Assembly: GCA_023954475.1 (NCBI GenBank)
Contig: JAMLHW010000004.1
Location: forward strand, 62,001 to 126,000
Length of the DNA: 64,000 bases
From: Anaerolineae bacterium
GTDB lineage: Bacteria > Chloroflexota > Anaerolineae > Promineifilales > Promineifilaceae
Direction of reading: 5' to 3'
Part shown: one piece after another, positions 9,323-19,280 of the stretch
Layout: each line of letters opens with the position of its first letter
Numbering within the stretch: position 1 is the stretch's first letter
Notes under the pieces: model-generated
What the model saw: only the letters and a program-made list of their open reading frames with translations
What the model was told of the DNA's origin: nothing
Databases searched by the model: none
Made by a program: the position numbers and the translations under genes

Positions 9323-10796
9323 TCCGACACAAAGTGAATACACGAGAGCGCCCAAGCTCATCGAATGGTTGTTGATCGGTATTGTCATCACAATGCCCTA
9401 TCAACGTACCATTGTTTTCCCAGCCCTGCGGCAAGGATACATCGTCGACCTGTTGATCATGGCTTTCATCGCTCTCGGATGGTTAATCATCTATTGGCGT
9501 CGTCAACCAATCCGTCTGCCTACGCTTGGAGCGCATCTGATCATTTTGTTCGGTAGTATTCTCGGCATCATCAACGGCCTCAATCGGCCGGAAGCGATGG
9601 CGACATTGATTAACGATATCTACGTTTGGGTACTTTTCTACACTGCAATCAACCTCATTTACCACCGCACGTTTGTCCACAAATTGATCAAGGTTTGGGT
9701 CATCGTTGCCGTGTTAGAAAGTCTTATCATCATCTACGCTGTCACGTTTACAGCCGACCAGAAACCAGGTCGTGGCAGTGCCGGCAACGAGGTTGCCGTA
9801 GAATTGCAGCAAGTAGGATCAGAGCTTGAGGGCGGCGGGCCCAGTTTGGCCGAAATCCCTTCTGAGCACAAGCAAGCAAAGCATATCTTGAAGCGATTAG
9901 GTCGCAATGCTGAACTAAAAGGCCAATTCTTCGTGCCGGGAACCGGGCTGGGTACGTTTGCCAACGGCGACTTCACAGCTAACTATCTTGCTTCTAGCAT
10001 TTTCATCGCTCTGGCAGCGCCATGGAAGCGACGAAAGTGGTTGTGGAAAGGCAGTTCGGTCGCACTGATCACGGCGGCGTGCTTCTTTACTGGTGTCAGT
10101 TCCCAGTTGCCTGTTATCCCGGTGGTGGCGGCCCTTTATGTGTTGCTTGTGGCGACGCCTCGCGTACGCCTCTTTACCATCGTTGCCAGCGGCGCAGTTA
10201 TTGCCTGGGCATTATTGGCGCTCGTGGCAACGCCCTATATGACAGGTACTGACTTCTTCCACTGGATCAGTCAATCAAGCTCGGAATCGATTGCTGCCGG
10301 TATCGGAGGTATCTCATCCGGGCTCGAAGATCGCCTTGCTTTGGTCAGTGAAGGATGGGCAGAGTACCGTGAACATCCGATGGGGCTAGGGCCGCATGGT
10401 ATGCGCTCGTCTGGCGTGGAGAAAAATGTTCACAATGAATATCTGGCGTACTTGTACGAACGCAGCATAATTGGTTTGGTCGGCTTGATGCTGCTCCATT
10501 TGACCATTATTGTGATGGCTTTGTGGAGTATGCGCACGGGGGACCATACTCACAAATTGGTCATGGCAGGGCTTTTGGCGGCTTATTGCCAGTTCGTTAT
10601 TAATGATTTGGCGCATGAATTGTTGCGTCAACGCGATATGTGGATGTTGGCTGTCCTGGTTGTCAGCTATGCGAGCCTGGAATTGCGTCGGGTATGGCTG
10701 GAACGACGCGCTCAGAAGTTGAGCCAATATCCATGGGCATTTGCAGAGCCGGTGGCTCAACCACCGCGCGTTCGCGTGGCGACCGAGAGCGGTTGA
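9300..10796 (+). CDS. O-antigen ligase/polymerase-like membrane protein
   Basis: About 498 residues with 10-12 hydrophobic segments and one long extracytoplasmic loop. The loop ends in the Wzy_C-type pattern GWAEYREHPMGLGPHGMRS...VHNEYLAYLYERSIIGLVGL. It is assigned to the O-antigen ligase/polymerase family, which polymerises or transfers undecaprenyl-linked glycans on the outer face of the membrane. The ATG at 9300 overlaps the preceding glycosyltransferase gene by 23 bp, which suggests translational coupling. A polymerase (Wzy) and a ligase (WaaL) role cannot be told apart from sequence. Confidence 0.8.
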   Translation: MRALSLRNPTQSEYTRAPKLIEWLLIGIVITMPYQRTIVFPALRQGYIVDLLIMAFIALGWLIIYWRRQPIRLPTLGAHLIILFGSILGIINGLNRPEAMATLINDIYVWVLFYTAINLIYHRTFVHKLIKVWVIVAVLESLIIIYAVTFTADQKPGRGSAGNEVAVELQQVGSELEGGGPSLAEIPSEHKQAKHILKRLGRNAELKGQFFVPGTGLGTFANGDFTANYLASSIFIALAAPWKRRKWLWKGSSVALITAACFFTGVSSQLPVIPVVAALYVLLVATPRVRLFTIVASGAVIAWALLALVATPYMTGTDFFHWISQSSSESIAAGIGGISSGLEDRLALVSEGWAEYREHPMGLGPHGMRSSGVEKNVHNEYLAYLYERSIIGLVGLMLLHLTIIVMALWSMRTGDHTHKLVMAGLLAAYCQFVINDLAHELLRQRDMWMLAVLVVSYASLELRRVWLERRAQKLSQYPWAFAEPVAQPPRVRVATESG

Positions 10797-10895
10797 TGAT
10801 TCATTTCGGCCGAATTAATATCCTGTATCAATGGTACAAAGATCGGTTCAGACAATCTGTTTACTCATGTAATGTAGGAGGCTCAAGGGAAGCGC

Positions 10896-12236
10896 ATGTT
10901 GGAATTTGAAACCTATTTGACGCTGTTTTGGCGTTGGTTATGGTTCCTGATACTGGGAGCAATATTGGGCATAGGAGTCGCCTACTTCATCCTCGATCAG
11001 CAGGAACTGCTCGAAGTATATGAAGCTACGGCAACTGTCACAATTGGGGCACAACTCGAAGCCGCAGTCGTCTCATCCGAGGAACTTTCCATCGGACAGG
11101 ACCTGGTACCTAATTTCGTCGTACTGGCAGAGCGGCCTCCGATTACGGACAACGTGATCAATAACCTTGGGTTGGACATTTCGACCAAAGAACTGGTCGA
11201 TAATAAACTCGATGTCGTGCAACAGGGTCAAACACGTGTTGTGTTGATAATCGGCAAGGATCAAGATCCTCGTATTGCGGCTGCCATAGCCAATGAAACC
11301 GCACGACAATTGCGCGACACCGGCCCCCTGCGTCCGACAGAATTGATCCAGATCGTAGCGCTAGCACCCGTGCCGACCAATCCGAGTAGTGAGATATACC
11401 TGATACTGGGTTTGAGCGCACTGGCAGGCTTATTCCTGGCGGCGCTTATTGCCGTGTTGATCGAGTTAAAGCGCGACCGGCCACAGACTTTGAGCTGGGC
11501 AGCATCGCGTATGGATTTACCCATTTTGGGGTCGTTCAAGCTCAACAAAGTGTTGCCGCGTCGTCGCCGCTGGTTCGGCCGAATTCAGTCACCTGATAAA
11601 TGGCCGACCCCGGCACAAGTATGGTGGGTTGTCATGGAAGCGTTTCACAAAATGCTGAAAATGACTGACGACACATCACTTGCAGAAGCAAACAATATCG
11701 GACATACAATTGTCGTCAACAGTGCCAAATCGACCCGCTCAACACCCGTCGCTGCTGTCGAATTGGCGCGAGCCTGGGCTGCTTCCGGTAGTTCCGTCAT
11801 CTTAATCGACGCCGATCTGAAACAGTCAGCAATTTACAATTGGCTCGGTACGCAGGATGAACCGGGCTTATTCAAACTGCTCGAACACAGCGAAGATGCT
11901 GATTTTTCGACCCTGGCTGAGCAGCAATTGCTATCTACGCCTGTCCCCAATCTGAGAATCGTTCGCGGCGGCGTCAAAACAGCCAACACAATGCCGCTAT
12001 TAAATCGCAAGCCGTGGCAGCAGGTAATGGCAGCATTGTGCCAATTGGCCGATGTGGTTATTGTCAACAGTCCTGCCGTCGATTCCGGCCCTGAAGCGAT
12101 GGTGCTGGCAAGTCAGGCATCCGGCGTGCTGCATATTGCCGATTTGGGCAAAATTGGTTCGGCCGATGTCAATGAAGCCGCCGCACTTCTTGCCAACAGC
12201 GGCAGTCATATCATCGGCATGGTAATGAATAAGTAA
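10896..12236 (+). CDS. Wzz/CpsD-like chain-length protein with degenerate kinase site
   Basis: 446 residues: an N-terminal Wzz-type membrane segment (about 10-32), an extracytoplasmic domain, a second membrane segment (about 165-190) and a C-terminal ParA/BY-kinase-like domain. The A' motif VILIDADLKQS (about 305) and a VIVNSPAV strand near 388 are preserved, but the P-loop position reads VVNSAKSTRSTPVAAV instead of a GxGKST-type Walker A, and no Tyr-rich tail follows. It probably regulates chain length or scaffolds polymerisation, while ATP use is doubtful. The ATG at 10896 has AAGGGA 6 bp upstream. Confidence 0.8.
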   Translation: MLEFETYLTLFWRWLWFLILGAILGIGVAYFILDQQELLEVYEATATVTIGAQLEAAVVSSEELSIGQDLVPNFVVLAERPPITDNVINNLGLDISTKELVDNKLDVVQQGQTRVVLIIGKDQDPRIAAAIANETARQLRDTGPLRPTELIQIVALAPVPTNPSSEIYLILGLSALAGLFLAALIAVLIELKRDRPQTLSWAASRMDLPILGSFKLNKVLPRRRRWFGRIQSPDKWPTPAQVWWVVMEAFHKMLKMTDDTSLAEANNIGHTIVVNSAKSTRSTPVAAVELARAWAASGSSVILIDADLKQSAIYNWLGTQDEPGLFKLLEHSEDADFSTLAEQQLLSTPVPNLRIVRGGVKTANTMPLLNRKPWQQVMAALCQLADVVIVNSPAVDSGPEAMVLASQASGVLHIADLGKIGSADVNEAAALLANSGSHIIGMVMNK

Positions 12237-12285
12237 GGGCCATGAACAGCCTCTCACTGCACAGTTTTTAGTATGGGAGAAACCT

Positions 12286-13956
12286 ATGTCGGATAGTCCG
12301 ACAATAACAAAGCAGCCGCCCAAGTTAATAATTATTGGGTTTGACGGTGCCACACTGGATTTGATTGAACCGTGGGCACGTGCCGGACATCTGCCCAACT
12401 TCGCGCGGCTGATGGCAGAAGGGGCATGGGGTGAGTTGAGTAGCACCATTCCAGCGCATAGCGGCCCTGCCTGGACGACATTTGCGACAGGCTTGCAGCC
12501 GGGCAAACACGGTGTCTACTACTTCACGGGAATCACCAGAGACGATGATTACTTCCGTTCGGTCAGTTCGGAAACGATTCAAAGCCGCACAATTTGGGAC
12601 CTGGCCGGCGAACAGGGCCAACGTGTCGGTGTCATCAATGTGCCGTTGACCTACCCTCCGTATCCCGTCAACGGGTATCTTATCTCCGGCATTTTTGCGC
12701 CGGATGCGGTCAGCGCTTTCTGGCCGCCGGAATTACACGACGAGGTAACGGCAGTTTGCGGTGAGTACGAGATAGAAGTCTACGGCAAAGTCAACCGCCA
12801 GGCGCATTTTGACGCGATTCTCGATGCGATGGAACGGCGGTGCTGTGCCGCCGAATATTTGATCGACAATTATTCGGCCGATTTTGTCACCATTGTATTT
12901 CGGATGCTCGACAGCGTACAGCACAAATTCTGGGCCGACATGGATCCCCAGCATACGGTACACAACAAGCTCGGCAAAGATGCCATGCCTGATGCGATTC
13001 TGGAATGCCACAAAACACTCGACACGCTGCTGGGTCGCCTGTTGGATAAAGCGGGACCGGAAACGACCGTTTTCATCTTGTCCGATCACGGATTTCGTGC
13101 GGAATACGGTCGCCTGGCAATTAATCGCTGGTTGCGCGATCAGGGCTTGTTGTCACGCCCGCGTGGATCAGCGTCACTTCTGGTCAATGCGATGGCGTTG
13201 GCCAAAAAGCTGGGACTGACGCGCATATTGGGAACTGTCGTTCGTTCGGCCGAAGGAGCCAAATACAGACAGGCGCTGGCCGACCGCAAGGGGATGTTTT
13301 ATCGGTCCATCGATTGGTCCAAAACGAAAGTCGTCTACGGTCCATATTACGGCTTCAATATCAATCTCAAAGGGCGCGACCCGTATGGCATCGTCGAACC
13401 GGAAGAATACGAGCCATTGCGCGACCAGCTCATTCGCGATCTCAAGGCGCTGCACGATCCTGAGACCGGTCTGCCCATTTTCGCGGAAATCTACAAACGA
13501 GAAGATATTTATGAAGGAGCAGCATTTGATTTGGCACCTGATTTAATTCCTGAATTGGCTGAGCATGTAACTGATGACGGTCGGCGTTGGGGTTTTGGTC
13601 TCAACCAGAATCCGGCTGCGTTTGATTTGTTTACACCGCCCAGCTTGCGTATGTCGGCCGATCATGCACACGCCGGTATGTTCATGGCAAAGGGTCCCCA
13701 CATCAAATCACAACACGTCACCGGGCTGCATATCGCCGATGTCGCACCGACTGCCCTTTATGCACTGGGGCTGACTGTGCCGGAAGCGATGGACGGCGTG
13801 GTTCGTCTGGAACTATTTGACGAGACGTTCACGGCGCAAAATCCCGCGCCATACGACGACATCGACCTGTCTGTAGATACAGCTTTGCGTGCTCAGTTTT
13901 CGGCCGAAGACGAATCAGTCGTCACCATGCGCCTGAAAGACCTGGGCTATTTGTAA
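12286..13956 (+). CDS. Alkaline-phosphatase-superfamily phosphodiesterase, paralogue 1
   Basis: 556 residues of the type I phosphodiesterase/nucleotide pyrophosphatase family. IIIGFDGATLDLI near residue 10 gives the first metal ligand, STIPAHSGPAWTTFATG near 48 the Thr/Ser nucleophile region, FILSDHGFR near 265 the Asp-His metal pair, and HAHAGMF near 457 a further His. There is no signal peptide, so the enzyme looks cytoplasmic. It is preceded by GGGAGA, 49 bp after the Wzz/CpsD-like gene. Two close paralogues follow at 17581 and 19281 with the same ending, RLKDLGYL or a near variant. Substrates may be nucleotide sugars or phospholipid-linked intermediates (inference). Confidence 0.85.
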   Translation: MSDSPTITKQPPKLIIIGFDGATLDLIEPWARAGHLPNFARLMAEGAWGELSSTIPAHSGPAWTTFATGLQPGKHGVYYFTGITRDDDYFRSVSSETIQSRTIWDLAGEQGQRVGVINVPLTYPPYPVNGYLISGIFAPDAVSAFWPPELHDEVTAVCGEYEIEVYGKVNRQAHFDAILDAMERRCCAAEYLIDNYSADFVTIVFRMLDSVQHKFWADMDPQHTVHNKLGKDAMPDAILECHKTLDTLLGRLLDKAGPETTVFILSDHGFRAEYGRLAINRWLRDQGLLSRPRGSASLLVNAMALAKKLGLTRILGTVVRSAEGAKYRQALADRKGMFYRSIDWSKTKVVYGPYYGFNINLKGRDPYGIVEPEEYEPLRDQLIRDLKALHDPETGLPIFAEIYKREDIYEGAAFDLAPDLIPELAEHVTDDGRRWGFGLNQNPAAFDLFTPPSLRMSADHAHAGMFMAKGPHIKSQHVTGLHIADVAPTALYALGLTVPEAMDGVVRLELFDETFTAQNPAPYDDIDLSVDTALRAQFSAEDESVVTMRLKDLGYL

Positions 13957-14350
13957 CAATCAGTAGGTGTCAATTTATGCGCCAGTAGGAATGTAAACAT
14001 ACATTATGCTTTGAAGCTGTCGAAGCCGGACTAGACAAGGGGGATGGGCATAAAAATCATATTAGGGCCGCAATGTAAATTAGGGCATACTAAATGTTGG
14101 GCTTTTAAGAGAGTAGATCGACACGTTTTGAACAAACCACCACTACCATAGAGACACTTATTCCGGATGCCTCAAAAAAGCTTACTGGCACAAGTAAATC
14201 TGATGCCGGATTGAGTTTAGTTAAGTGTATTGTTACCCACCTGCTGTCGGCACTATACTGTAAGTCTAATTGGAACCCAAATCTGTATTCGTCCATTTTG
14301 GGGCACCATTCCGAACGACTCAATAATAATCCACGGGGAGTTGAAATGTA
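13957..14350. other. Intergenic region upstream of the first YVTN gene
   Basis: 394 bp without a supported gene. It lacks the TCGGCCGA palindrome. A weak promoter candidate is listed separately. No hairpin with a T-run was found for the upstream gene. Confidence 0.5.
14230..14259 (+). promoter_or_regulatory. Possible promoter for the YVTN gene
   Basis: TTGTTA (14230-14235), an 18-bp spacer, then TATACT (14254-14259), about 90 bp upstream of the ATG at 14351. The -10 box is good, the -35 is weak, and there is no independent support. Confidence 0.3.
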
Positions 14351-15415
14351 ATGAGAGAAGAAAAGCGATTATTCCTGTCGCCTCGGGCGTTAACACATAT
14401 GAGTTTGGCAAGCCTGGCACTGATCTTGGTTCTGGCTTTGTCAATAGCCATATGGCGATCAGCTTCGGCCGATTATATTTTCACCACCATTCCCATCAGT
14501 GTCGGGCCACTCGGTGTCGCCGTCAACGAAAGAACCCAACTTTTTTATGTAGCAAATGCCGATAGTGGCAATGTATCTGTCGTCGATGCTAATGCTTACA
14601 CAACTTTAATGACCATCAATGTGCAGGGTACACCTACCAGCATTGCTGTCAACGCCACGACAAACAAAATTTACGTCGCCAATCAGTCTGATTTTGTATC
14701 TGTCCTTGACGCCGAAACCAACAGTTTCGTTAAAAATATCGATTTTGAAATTCTCGGTGGCGATGGGCCTATCGGCATCGGCATCAATGAGGTGACAAAT
14801 CGCATTTATGTCTCAAATAAATGGAGCGATGACGTTTTCGTCATAGACGGTGAAACGGATGAAGTAATCGATATTATGGGTGCTGGAACCGGGCCGCGCT
14901 TTGTCGGTGTTAATCCTATCACTAACATGATTTACGTACCCAATATCGAGAGTCGCGATATGTCCATCTTCGACGGCGCGACCAATCAATTAGTCGCCAC
15001 TGTCCCAGTTGGGCGTGAAGCACGTGGTGTTGCCGTCAATCCTGTGACCAATCAGATATTCGTCACGGCGGGTAAGGATGATAAAGTAGTCGTCTTCGAT
15101 GGCACAGACAACTCGGAAATCACGACCATTTTCGTGGACGAAGGTGCTGATCCACGTGACATTGCTGTCAACCCTCTTACGAATTCGATTTTTGTAAGCA
15201 ATGCCATAGGTGCGACCATGACGGTCATCAACGGTGCAACGATGGAAATCATACAAACGATTGAAGATTTGGAACGTCCGCGTGGAATCGCTGTCAATCT
15301 GTTACACAATCAAGTCTATGTTACCAGCAAGGAAAACAATCTTGTCTATGTTATTCAGGCAGATTCCAGACTGCCCGAGCGCAACTATCTTCCCTTGGTG
15401 ACTGCGGTGCAATAG
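14351..15415 (+). CDS. Exported YVTN beta-propeller protein (short)
   Basis: 354 residues. An N-terminal membrane/signal segment (about residues 17-40, ending near SASADYIF) is followed by about seven repeats of roughly 42-45 residues of the form GVAVNERTQLFYVANADSGNVSVVD, the YVTN/SMP-30-like propeller repeat. The protein is likely exported or anchored by an uncleaved N-terminal helix. Such propellers in bacterial surface proteins usually mediate binding; the ligand is unknown. The ATG at 14351 follows GGGGAG by about 10 bp. The longer homologue is immediately downstream (15581), and both lie between phosphodiesterase paralogues. Confidence 0.85.
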   Translation: MREEKRLFLSPRALTHMSLASLALILVLALSIAIWRSASADYIFTTIPISVGPLGVAVNERTQLFYVANADSGNVSVVDANAYTTLMTINVQGTPTSIAVNATTNKIYVANQSDFVSVLDAETNSFVKNIDFEILGGDGPIGIGINEVTNRIYVSNKWSDDVFVIDGETDEVIDIMGAGTGPRFVGVNPITNMIYVPNIESRDMSIFDGATNQLVATVPVGREARGVAVNPVTNQIFVTAGKDDKVVVFDGTDNSEITTIFVDEGADPRDIAVNPLTNSIFVSNAIGATMTVINGATMEIIQTIEDLERPRGIAVNLLHNQVYVTSKENNLVYVIQADSRLPERNYLPLVTAVQ

Positions 15416-15580
15416 AAGCTGACGGTCTTGAATAGGCAAAACAACCCACGTGACCCCGCATCCTGAACCAAACATTATTTGGATGGACAATCTCACAACT
15501 ACCTGTTGAATCTATATCGCAACCTTCACACTTTTGGCGAATCATAGAGTACCTTTCCACTACTTAACAAGGAAATCTAC

Positions 15581-17467
15581 ATGTCACTTAATAGCTCAGT
15601 TCAAACAAAGAATGTGCGACTCATAGCCATAGGTACAGTAATTCTGATGGCTGCCTTGTTTATGTTGGCACTGTCATCGCGCAGCGTATCGGCCGATTTT
15701 CCCGTCGCTTCCGTCGCAGTCGGTACAGACCCACGCGGCATTGCTGTCGACAAAACCACCAACCACATATACATTGTCAATCGATTGAGTCGCGATGTCT
15801 CAGTCGTTGACGGCAATACAAACACGGTTGTGACAACCATTCCCGTAGGCGTATCCCCCTTCGCCATTGCCGTAAACACTGTAACCCATCGAGTATACGT
15901 AACACATATTACTGCCAACGCTGTCACGATTATCGACAGCGTGACCAATTCTGTCATTAATACTATCAGCGTGGGTGCTCGCCCCATCGCCATTACAGTA
16001 AATCAAAGCAGCAACACTATTTATGTTAGTAACAGAAACAGCAACAATGTTTCAGTAATCGACGGCGCCACTGACAACATTATCACTACCATCCCGGTGG
16101 GTTCAACGCCGTCAGCAATTGGCGTGCACGAAGCTTCCAACAAAATTTACACAGCCAATTTCAGCAGCAATGACGTCACTATCATTGATGGCGAAACCAA
16201 TAATGTCATCACGACAATTCCAGTTGGCGTTCGCCCCATTGGCATGGCAGTTCTTAATGCCGGAAATGGGCCAGAAAACCGGGTACTTGTTGCTAACTCG
16301 GGTAGTGACACAGTTTCAGTGATCAACGTCTTAACCAATGCAGTCAGTGAAACATTAAACACATGCAATGATCCGCGCGGCATAACCATCGAACAACAGA
16401 CTGCACGAACCTACATAGCCTGTTACAAAACAGCAATCTCGATCCTCGATGGTCAAACCCATGAAGAAATCGCAACGGTATGGGGTGGCAATCTTGTACG
16501 TGGCATAGCAATCAACGAAGACATCAACGCAGTCTACACTATTGATGCACAAACCAACACACTCAAGACAATCGCCACAAACCAGGATATTCTGGTCGCT
16601 AAATATCCGGTTGGTTCCCATCCCATTGACGTTGCCGTCAACCAAAACACTGGTTTGTTGTATGTCACAAATGGTTCAGGTAACGATATCACGGTCATTG
16701 ATTCAACAAACGGCGACACCGTTGCAACGGTGACTGTCGGTGACGAGCCATTGGGTATTGGCGTAAACGAAGTGACCAATATGTTGTACGTGGCAAACTT
16801 TCGTGGGCACAGCGTATCCGTCATAGACGGCTCAACTCAAAGTGTAATCGCTACTATTCCGCTCTCTGGAACACCACGTACAGCCGCTGTCAACACCGTC
16901 ACGAATCGCATTTATGTGGCCGTAGGCAGTGATGACTTAGTCGCAGTTATTGACGGAGCCACGAACACGGTAATTGCTACTGTTCCAACTGGACAGAGTC
17001 CGCGTTTAGTTGGCGTCAATTCAGTGACCAACAGAGTTTATGTACCGAATAAGGTAAGCAATGATATGACTGTGATTGACGGTGCTACGAACACAGTCAT
17101 CACAACGATACCACTCTTGACAGAACCTAAAGCGGTTGCTGTTAATGAGGTAACAAACCGTATTTACATCAACAATAGCCTCAGCAACTCGGTTTCAGTT
17201 GTTGACGGAAACAGCAACACCGTGATCGATACCATAGCATCGGAGAACCCACGCGGTATAGCCGTTAACCCTGTCACCAATCGACTATACCTGTCTCATT
17301 ACTACGTCGATTATCTTTCGGTGATCGACGGCGCGACAAATCAAGAAGTATCGACCATCAAAGTAGGTACAATTCTGCGTGGTGTAGACGTTGATGAGAA
17401 TGCAAATGATGTCTATGTCGTCATTACAGATGCGGATCAAGTGGCACGCGTCGATGGTGGCGACTAA
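15581..17467 (+). CDS. Exported YVTN beta-propeller protein (long)
   Basis: 628 residues with an N-terminal signal/anchor segment (IAIGTVILMAALFMLALSS, about 13-31) and about 14 YVTN repeats, each with a turn like VAVNTVTNRIYVA followed by VIDGATNTVI-TIPVG. Fourteen blades are enough for two seven-bladed propellers in tandem. The repeats differ in sequence but keep identical turn residues, consistent with old internal duplication. The ATG is preceded by AAGGAA. It shares N-terminal architecture (ending SVSADFPVASV) with the short protein at 14351, so the two arose by duplication. No TCGGCCGA occurs after residue 40 of this gene. Confidence 0.87.
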   Translation: MSLNSSVQTKNVRLIAIGTVILMAALFMLALSSRSVSADFPVASVAVGTDPRGIAVDKTTNHIYIVNRLSRDVSVVDGNTNTVVTTIPVGVSPFAIAVNTVTHRVYVTHITANAVTIIDSVTNSVINTISVGARPIAITVNQSSNTIYVSNRNSNNVSVIDGATDNIITTIPVGSTPSAIGVHEASNKIYTANFSSNDVTIIDGETNNVITTIPVGVRPIGMAVLNAGNGPENRVLVANSGSDTVSVINVLTNAVSETLNTCNDPRGITIEQQTARTYIACYKTAISILDGQTHEEIATVWGGNLVRGIAINEDINAVYTIDAQTNTLKTIATNQDILVAKYPVGSHPIDVAVNQNTGLLYVTNGSGNDITVIDSTNGDTVATVTVGDEPLGIGVNEVTNMLYVANFRGHSVSVIDGSTQSVIATIPLSGTPRTAAVNTVTNRIYVAVGSDDLVAVIDGATNTVIATVPTGQSPRLVGVNSVTNRVYVPNKVSNDMTVIDGATNTVITTIPLLTEPKAVAVNEVTNRIYINNSLSNSVSVVDGNSNTVIDTIASENPRGIAVNPVTNRLYLSHYYVDYLSVIDGATNQEVSTIKVGTILRGVDVDENANDVYVVITDADQVARVDGGD

Positions 17468-17580
17468 CAATCTGACAATCAAAGCTTGTTGGCAGAGCCA
17501 CCGTAAAATCGAAAGCAATTGACCACGGCGACGTACACGGTCGGAAACTATAAGTTGCAAAGTTGGAGAAGGCCCTAAAC

Positions 17581-19251
17581 ATGAACAGTAGCGCTACAGG
17601 AAACACGCAAACCCCAGGTGGCCCAGCCATGGTGATTGGTCTGGACGGCGTAACCTTCGACCTGATCATTCCCTGGGCCGAACAAGGTCATTTACCCAAT
17701 CTCGCTCGACTCATGCAAAACGGCGCGTGGGGGCCATTGAAAAGCACTGTTCCTGCACACAGTGGGCCGGCATGGGTCACGTTCATGACCGGTTTGCATC
17801 CGGGTCGGCACGGTGTCTACCATTTTGCCGGCGCTACGCGCGATGAGAAATACTTTTCCGCCATGTCATCCCATTCAATCCGCAGTCGTTTCTTTTGGGA
17901 TTTGATTGGCGAGGCCGGCCATTCCGTCGGCGTCATCAATGTGCCACTCACCTACCCACCATTACCGGTAAACGGCTATATGATTGCCGGTCTCTTTGCA
18001 CCGGACGGTGAAAGTGCGTTCTACGACAAGGCACTGTACGACGAAGTGATTGCGGCATGTGATGAGTACATTGTCAGTGCGCCGGTGCTGCAAGATCGGC
18101 AGGCGTTTCTCGACGCGCTTCTGGAAGGAATGAAAAACGGTCTCGAAGTGGGCGAATATCTGTTCGAAAAGCATCCGACTGATCTGTCGATCATTGTCTT
18201 TCGCATGATCGATTCGGTAATGCACCGCTATTGGCCCGACATGGATGAACAGCACCCATTGCACGCCGAATTGGGGAATGACGCCATCCCTGACGGCATT
18301 CTCAACGGCTACAAATTGCTCGATGACGCTATCGGCCGATTGATGGCAAAAGCAGCACCTGACACGACATTTTACGTGTTGTCCGACCACGGCTTTCGCG
18401 CCGATGATATGACCTTTGCGTTTAACAAATGGTTGATTGATAAGGGAATGCTCAAACTCAAAAGCCACCGCGCATTATTCTTGAGCCTGGTAACGCGCTG
18501 GACAGAACAACTGCATCTAGATATGGTACTCAAGAAAGTAGGCATGCGCTTCATCAAAGCCGTCGCCGGCGAAAATCGCTACGAAAGCTGGCTGTACAAA
18601 ACCGTAGACTGGAGCGGCACCAAAGTCGTATTCGGCCCAACGATGGGCATGAACATCAACCTCAAAGGTCGTGATTATGAAGGCATCGTCACTGAGGAAG
18701 AGTACGAACCGCTGCGCGACTGGCTCATCGAAGAGTTGTCAGCGATTCGTGCACCGGAAACAGGTTTGCCGATCTTCAATCAGGTATGTCGGCGCGAAGA
18801 CATCTATTCAGGCGAATCGCTCGACTTAGCGCCGGATGTCGTGATTGAAATGGCGGAATACGTCACTAACGGCAGACGCTGGGGCTATGGCATTGCACCC
18901 ATCTTTTCTGAATGGCGTCTGTTCCCACCACCTGCCCGCCGCCTTGCCGGTGAGCATGCACTGGAAGGCGCTTTTATTGCTGCCGGACCACATATCCGGC
19001 CGGGCAAATACGAGCAGCTAGACATTGTCGATGTCGCTCCAACCGTCATGTACTCAATGGGTGTGGCTACACCGGAGGACATGGACGGTAGGGCGATGAC
19101 CCAGATTTTTGACCCGACGTACGTCAGCGACAATCCGGAACAGTTTTCTGACATCAAAATGGTTGAAGCACATCACACTGACGAATCGGCCGATTCCGAG
19201 TACGAAGATGTCGTCACCGAACGGTTGCGTGAGCTAGGCTACATAGAATAA
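17581..19251 (+). CDS. Alkaline-phosphatase-superfamily phosphodiesterase, paralogue 2
   Basis: 556 residues, closely related to the proteins at 12286 and 19281. VIGLDGVTFDLIIPWAEQGH is the first metal-site strand, STVPAHSGPAWVTFMTG the nucleophile region and VLSDHGFRADD the Asp-His metal pair; a C-terminal GEHALEGAFIAAGPH adds another His. There is no signal peptide. The ATG at 17581 is chosen over an in-frame TTG at 17563 because AAGG lies 8 bp before it. It starts 113 bp after the long YVTN gene and is followed 29 bp later by the next paralogue, with which it probably forms an operon. Confidence 0.85.
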   Translation: MNSSATGNTQTPGGPAMVIGLDGVTFDLIIPWAEQGHLPNLARLMQNGAWGPLKSTVPAHSGPAWVTFMTGLHPGRHGVYHFAGATRDEKYFSAMSSHSIRSRFFWDLIGEAGHSVGVINVPLTYPPLPVNGYMIAGLFAPDGESAFYDKALYDEVIAACDEYIVSAPVLQDRQAFLDALLEGMKNGLEVGEYLFEKHPTDLSIIVFRMIDSVMHRYWPDMDEQHPLHAELGNDAIPDGILNGYKLLDDAIGRLMAKAAPDTTFYVLSDHGFRADDMTFAFNKWLIDKGMLKLKSHRALFLSLVTRWTEQLHLDMVLKKVGMRFIKAVAGENRYESWLYKTVDWSGTKVVFGPTMGMNINLKGRDYEGIVTEEEYEPLRDWLIEELSAIRAPETGLPIFNQVCRREDIYSGESLDLAPDVVIEMAEYVTNGRRWGYGIAPIFSEWRLFPPPARRLAGEHALEGAFIAAGPHIRPGKYEQLDIVDVAPTVMYSMGVATPEDMDGRAMTQIFDPTYVSDNPEQFSDIKMVEAHHTDESADSEYEDVVTERLRELGYIE

Positions 19252-19280
19252 GTGCAATTCGCACATCAGGAGTTATCAGT

